DNA of 64,000 bases from G963665185 sp963665185 (GTDB taxonomy: Bacteria; Desulfobacterota; Desulfovibrionia; Desulfovibrionales; Desulfovibrionaceae), in the NCBI GenBank assembly GCA_963665185.2, contig CAXXPO010000026.1, forward strand, positions 62,001 to 126,000, written 5' to 3'. Below the pieces are notes generated by a model. The model was not told the origin of the DNA. It ran no database searches and saw only the letters and a list, made by a program, of their open reading frames with translations. Both the position numbers and the translations under genes were made by a program. Positions 62,018-64,000 of this stretch are shown one piece after another. The first letter of the stretch is position 1, and each line of letters starts with the position of its first letter.

Positions 62018-62902
62018 ATGAAACGCGCACTCTTCCTTTGTTTCTGCCTGCTGCTGGGGACATTCTCCCTGGCCCAGGCCCATTCGCTGTGGATCAACAC
62101 CTTTGTATCCGACTCCCACCAGCCGCCGCATGCCATGGTCTGCTTCGGCTGGGGCCATGCCTTGCCTTTGGACGACATCATGAATTCACCCGACGGCCGG
62201 ATTGCCGTGGAGAAATTCGAGCTGGTCGACCCCTCCATGCAGGTATTGGAACTGGGCAAGCCCGCGTTCCAGCCGGTAAAGCCAAGTGTGGCGGACAAGA
62301 ATCTCGACGTCTATCCCGCGGATCTGGCCCTGCAGAAAATCGCCCTGAAAAAGGACAGCGCCCCTGGCGTGTATCAGCTCCGTGCCTCGTCCGTGCCCGC
62401 CTTTTTCACCCAGTACATCGACACTGCGGGCAGGACCCGCCTCCAGCTTAAGGGGAAGGATGAGATCAAGGACATCAAGAAGGTGCTTATGTCCGTGAAG
62501 TACCAGGCCTTTGCCAAGTCGTTCATCACCCTGGGCGAGTGGAAACAACCCGCCCCCCTGAACACGGGGTTGGAAATCGTGCCGCTCACCGATCTGAGCA
62601 ACCTGCACGTGGGGGATCTGGTCAAAGTAAGGGTGCTGTTCCACGGACAGCCCGTGACCACCACGGCCAAAAGCATGGAGTACATCACGGCCAACAGCCC
62701 GGGGTTCGGACAGAACGATAAATACGCCCTCATGTCCTATATCATGGACGGATATGCCCAGTTCCGGGTTCAGAATGCGGGACAGTGGATAGTCGGCCAT
62801 AACCACAAGGAGGACGTGACCAAGGACGGGCCTCTGAAGGATCTCGACGGCAAGGTCGAGCAGGTCTACCACGGCGCAAGCCTCACCTTCACCGTCAAGT
62901 AA
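62018..62902 (+). CDS. DUF4198 periplasmic protein
   Basis: 294 residues with a signal peptide (MKRALFLCFCLLLGTFSLAQ) and mature start 'HSLWINTFVSDSHQPPHAMV'. The H-x-L-W-I-N start and several later His ('GWGHALPLD', 'VGHNHKEDV') suggest metal binding. An Ig-like C-terminal half 'VGDLVKVRVLFHGQPVTTTA' follows. GGAG site before the ATG. It lies 280 bases after the TonB receptor, so a role in metal handling is plausible. Confidence 0.82.
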   Translation: MKRALFLCFCLLLGTFSLAQAHSLWINTFVSDSHQPPHAMVCFGWGHALPLDDIMNSPDGRIAVEKFELVDPSMQVLELGKPAFQPVKPSVADKNLDVYPADLALQKIALKKDSAPGVYQLRASSVPAFFTQYIDTAGRTRLQLKGKDEIKDIKKVLMSVKYQAFAKSFITLGEWKQPAPLNTGLEIVPLTDLSNLHVGDLVKVRVLFHGQPVTTTAKSMEYITANSPGFGQNDKYALMSYIMDGYAQFRVQNAGQWIVGHNHKEDVTKDGPLKDLDGKVEQVYHGASLTFTVK

Positions 62903-62975
62903 TCGACTGCCCGGGGCGGAGAACCGCCCCGGGCTTCTTTTCATCCGCATACCATACAGCAAGGAACGCCGAACA

Positions 62976-63758
62976 ATGGTCAGATTCGCATTGACGCTCG
63001 TGGCGCTTTGGGCCGCACTCGGAACTGGGGCGGCCTGGGGGCAGGAACCGACCGGCAGGGATATCATGACACTGGTCTACGACAGGGACGACGGCGAGGA
63101 CCGGTCGTCGGTCATCACCATGACTCTGGTCAACAAGCGCGGCAGCACGCGCGTTCGCAAGGTGACAAGCTATTCCAAGGACTACGGCAGGGACAAGAAG
63201 TCCGTGATGATCTTCAACGAACCCGCCGATGTCCGGGGGACCTGTTTCCTGTCGTGGGAATACGACGATCCGGACCGGGAAAAGGACAAATGGTTGTACA
63301 TGCCGGCCATGCGCAAGACCCGCCGCATCAGCGGGGCGTCCAAAAACGAGTACTTTATGGGCACCGACTTCACTTTCGACGATATGGGCAAGCGCAATGT
63401 GGAAAAGGACACGCATACCCTGCTGGGCGAGGAGAGGGTCATGGACCATGACTGCTGGCGCGTAAGGTCCGTACCGGTGGACAAGGACGACCTGTACACC
63501 GAACGGATCATCTGGGTCAGCAAGGACGCGCACATGACCATCAAGGCCGAATACTTTGACAAGGACGGCCTGGTGAAGACCTACATGGCTCGTGAATTCG
63601 GACTGCAGGACGGCTTCTGGACCCTGTACGAATCAGAGATGGACAATGTCTCGCGCAGCCACCGCACCGTCATGCGCATGGCCGACGTGCGATACGATAC
63701 CGGGGTCGATGATTCCCTGTTCAGGGTTTCCACCATCGAACGCGGGCGCCTTCGTTAA
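62976..63758 (+). CDS. LolA-like outer-membrane lipoprotein-sorting family protein
   Basis: 260 residues with signal peptide (MVRFALTLVALWAALGTGAA). The mature protein has the half-barrel features of the LolA-like family found with MMPL/RND transporters: 'VTSYSKDYGRDKKSVMIFNE', 'KDKWLYMPAMRKTRRISGAS' and 'YFMGTDFTFDDMGKRNVEKD'. Such proteins are thought to carry lipids between membranes. The following gene starts three bases later. Confidence 0.83.
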   Translation: MVRFALTLVALWAALGTGAAWGQEPTGRDIMTLVYDRDDGEDRSSVITMTLVNKRGSTRVRKVTSYSKDYGRDKKSVMIFNEPADVRGTCFLSWEYDDPDREKDKWLYMPAMRKTRRISGASKNEYFMGTDFTFDDMGKRNVEKDTHTLLGEERVMDHDCWRVRSVPVDKDDLYTERIIWVSKDAHMTIKAEYFDKDGLVKTYMAREFGLQDGFWTLYESEMDNVSRSHRTVMRMADVRYDTGVDDSLFRVSTIERGRLR

Positions 63759-63761
63759 ACA

Positions 63762-64000
63762 TGAAAACCGCATTCGCCATCCTTTTTCTGGCGGGGTGGC
63801 TGTTCTTGGCCGGACCGGGACTTGCCGACGGGGGAAGGGAAGGGGAGGACCCGGCGGACGAGCCGTCCTCAGATTCCAGGCTTTGGGACGACGTGCGGGA
63901 ACGGTTGCGGTTTTCCGGGTTTGCCGAATTCATGCAGTCGTTCGCCATCGCCCCTCCCAATGACACCATTGTTTCGCGGGCACGGCTTCGCCTCAAGCTC
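63762..64000 (+). CDS. Secreted, probably outer-membrane protein; C-terminus beyond window
   Basis: Only 79 codons are in the window. A signal peptide (MKTAFAILFLAGWLFLAGPG) precedes an acidic linker and 'LRFSGFAEFMQSFAI', a strand pattern like the first barrel strand of DUF1302-type outer-membrane proteins, which are often encoded with LolA-like and MMPL genes. The assignment depends on sequence to the right of the window. Confidence 0.6.

Noticed and set aside
1..64000. CRISPR arrays, rRNA genes, prophage
   Set aside because: No regularly spaced repeats, no rRNA-like sequence and no phage structural genes were seen.

Overview
The window looks like a chromosomal segment of a sulfate-reducing deltaproteobacterium of the Desulfovibrionaceae (Desulfovibrio / Pseudodesulfovibrio type). 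This is inferred from gene content and style: the FeoA-FeoB-DUF4198 iron block, an RdgC split into two genes, a TtuA-like PP-loop protein beside a ThiS-like carrier, LapA-LapB, and a double-cubane 2-hydroxyacyl-CoA-dehydratase-type system. No rRNA or CRISPR array is present; there is one tRNA (Leu, anticodon UAG).

Left part (1-13.5 kb): an RND efflux system (pump truncated by the window edge, plus adaptor) divergent from a TolC-like channel; an HU protein; a PilZ-type protein; a 57-residue membrane protein; an orphan PAS histidine kinase; a complete IS3-family insertion sequence with a visible -1 frameshift signal; and a polar amino-acid ABC importer.

Middle part (13.5-45.3 kb) is mostly housekeeping: RdgC pair, purine nucleoside permease, SBF symporter, TtuA-like/ThiS-like pair, single-domain response regulator, M50 protease, TrpS, the Fur-boxed feoA-feoB-small secreted protein-DUF4198 block, a PIG-L protein with altered catalytic motif, UspA, IlvE, a DnaX-YbaB-RecR-RecD2 replication/repair run, a GT2-GT39-flippase membrane glycan operon ending in a ThiD fusion, tRNA-Leu, LysA, a lipoprotein, MutS, LapB, LapA and an Ap4A-phosphorylase-like HIT protein. 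dnaX carries a nine-A run followed at once by a stop in the -1 frame, so it may make a short gamma-type product.

Right part (45.3-64 kb) is accessory and, by eye, richer in G+C. It starts with a decayed zone (orphan RelE-type toxin with a broken antitoxin, IS3 relic), then a secreted phosphatidylserine-decarboxylase-like protein. Next is a six-gene minus-strand operon coding for an ATP-dependent activator, a double-cubane-cluster protein, an SsuABC/NMT1-type ABC importer whose binding-protein gene is interrupted by one in-frame TGA, and a small secreted protein. A second IS3 relic lies upstream of it. Then comes a yersiniabactin-uptake-like cassette (AraC regulator, two exporter-type ABC half-transporters, TonB-dependent receptor behind a Fur-like box), a second DUF4198 protein, and the start of a LolA-like/outer-membrane-protein operon.

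The best candidate for an undescribed system is the double-cubane operon: an ATP-driven low-potential reductase genetically tied to its own small-molecule importer.
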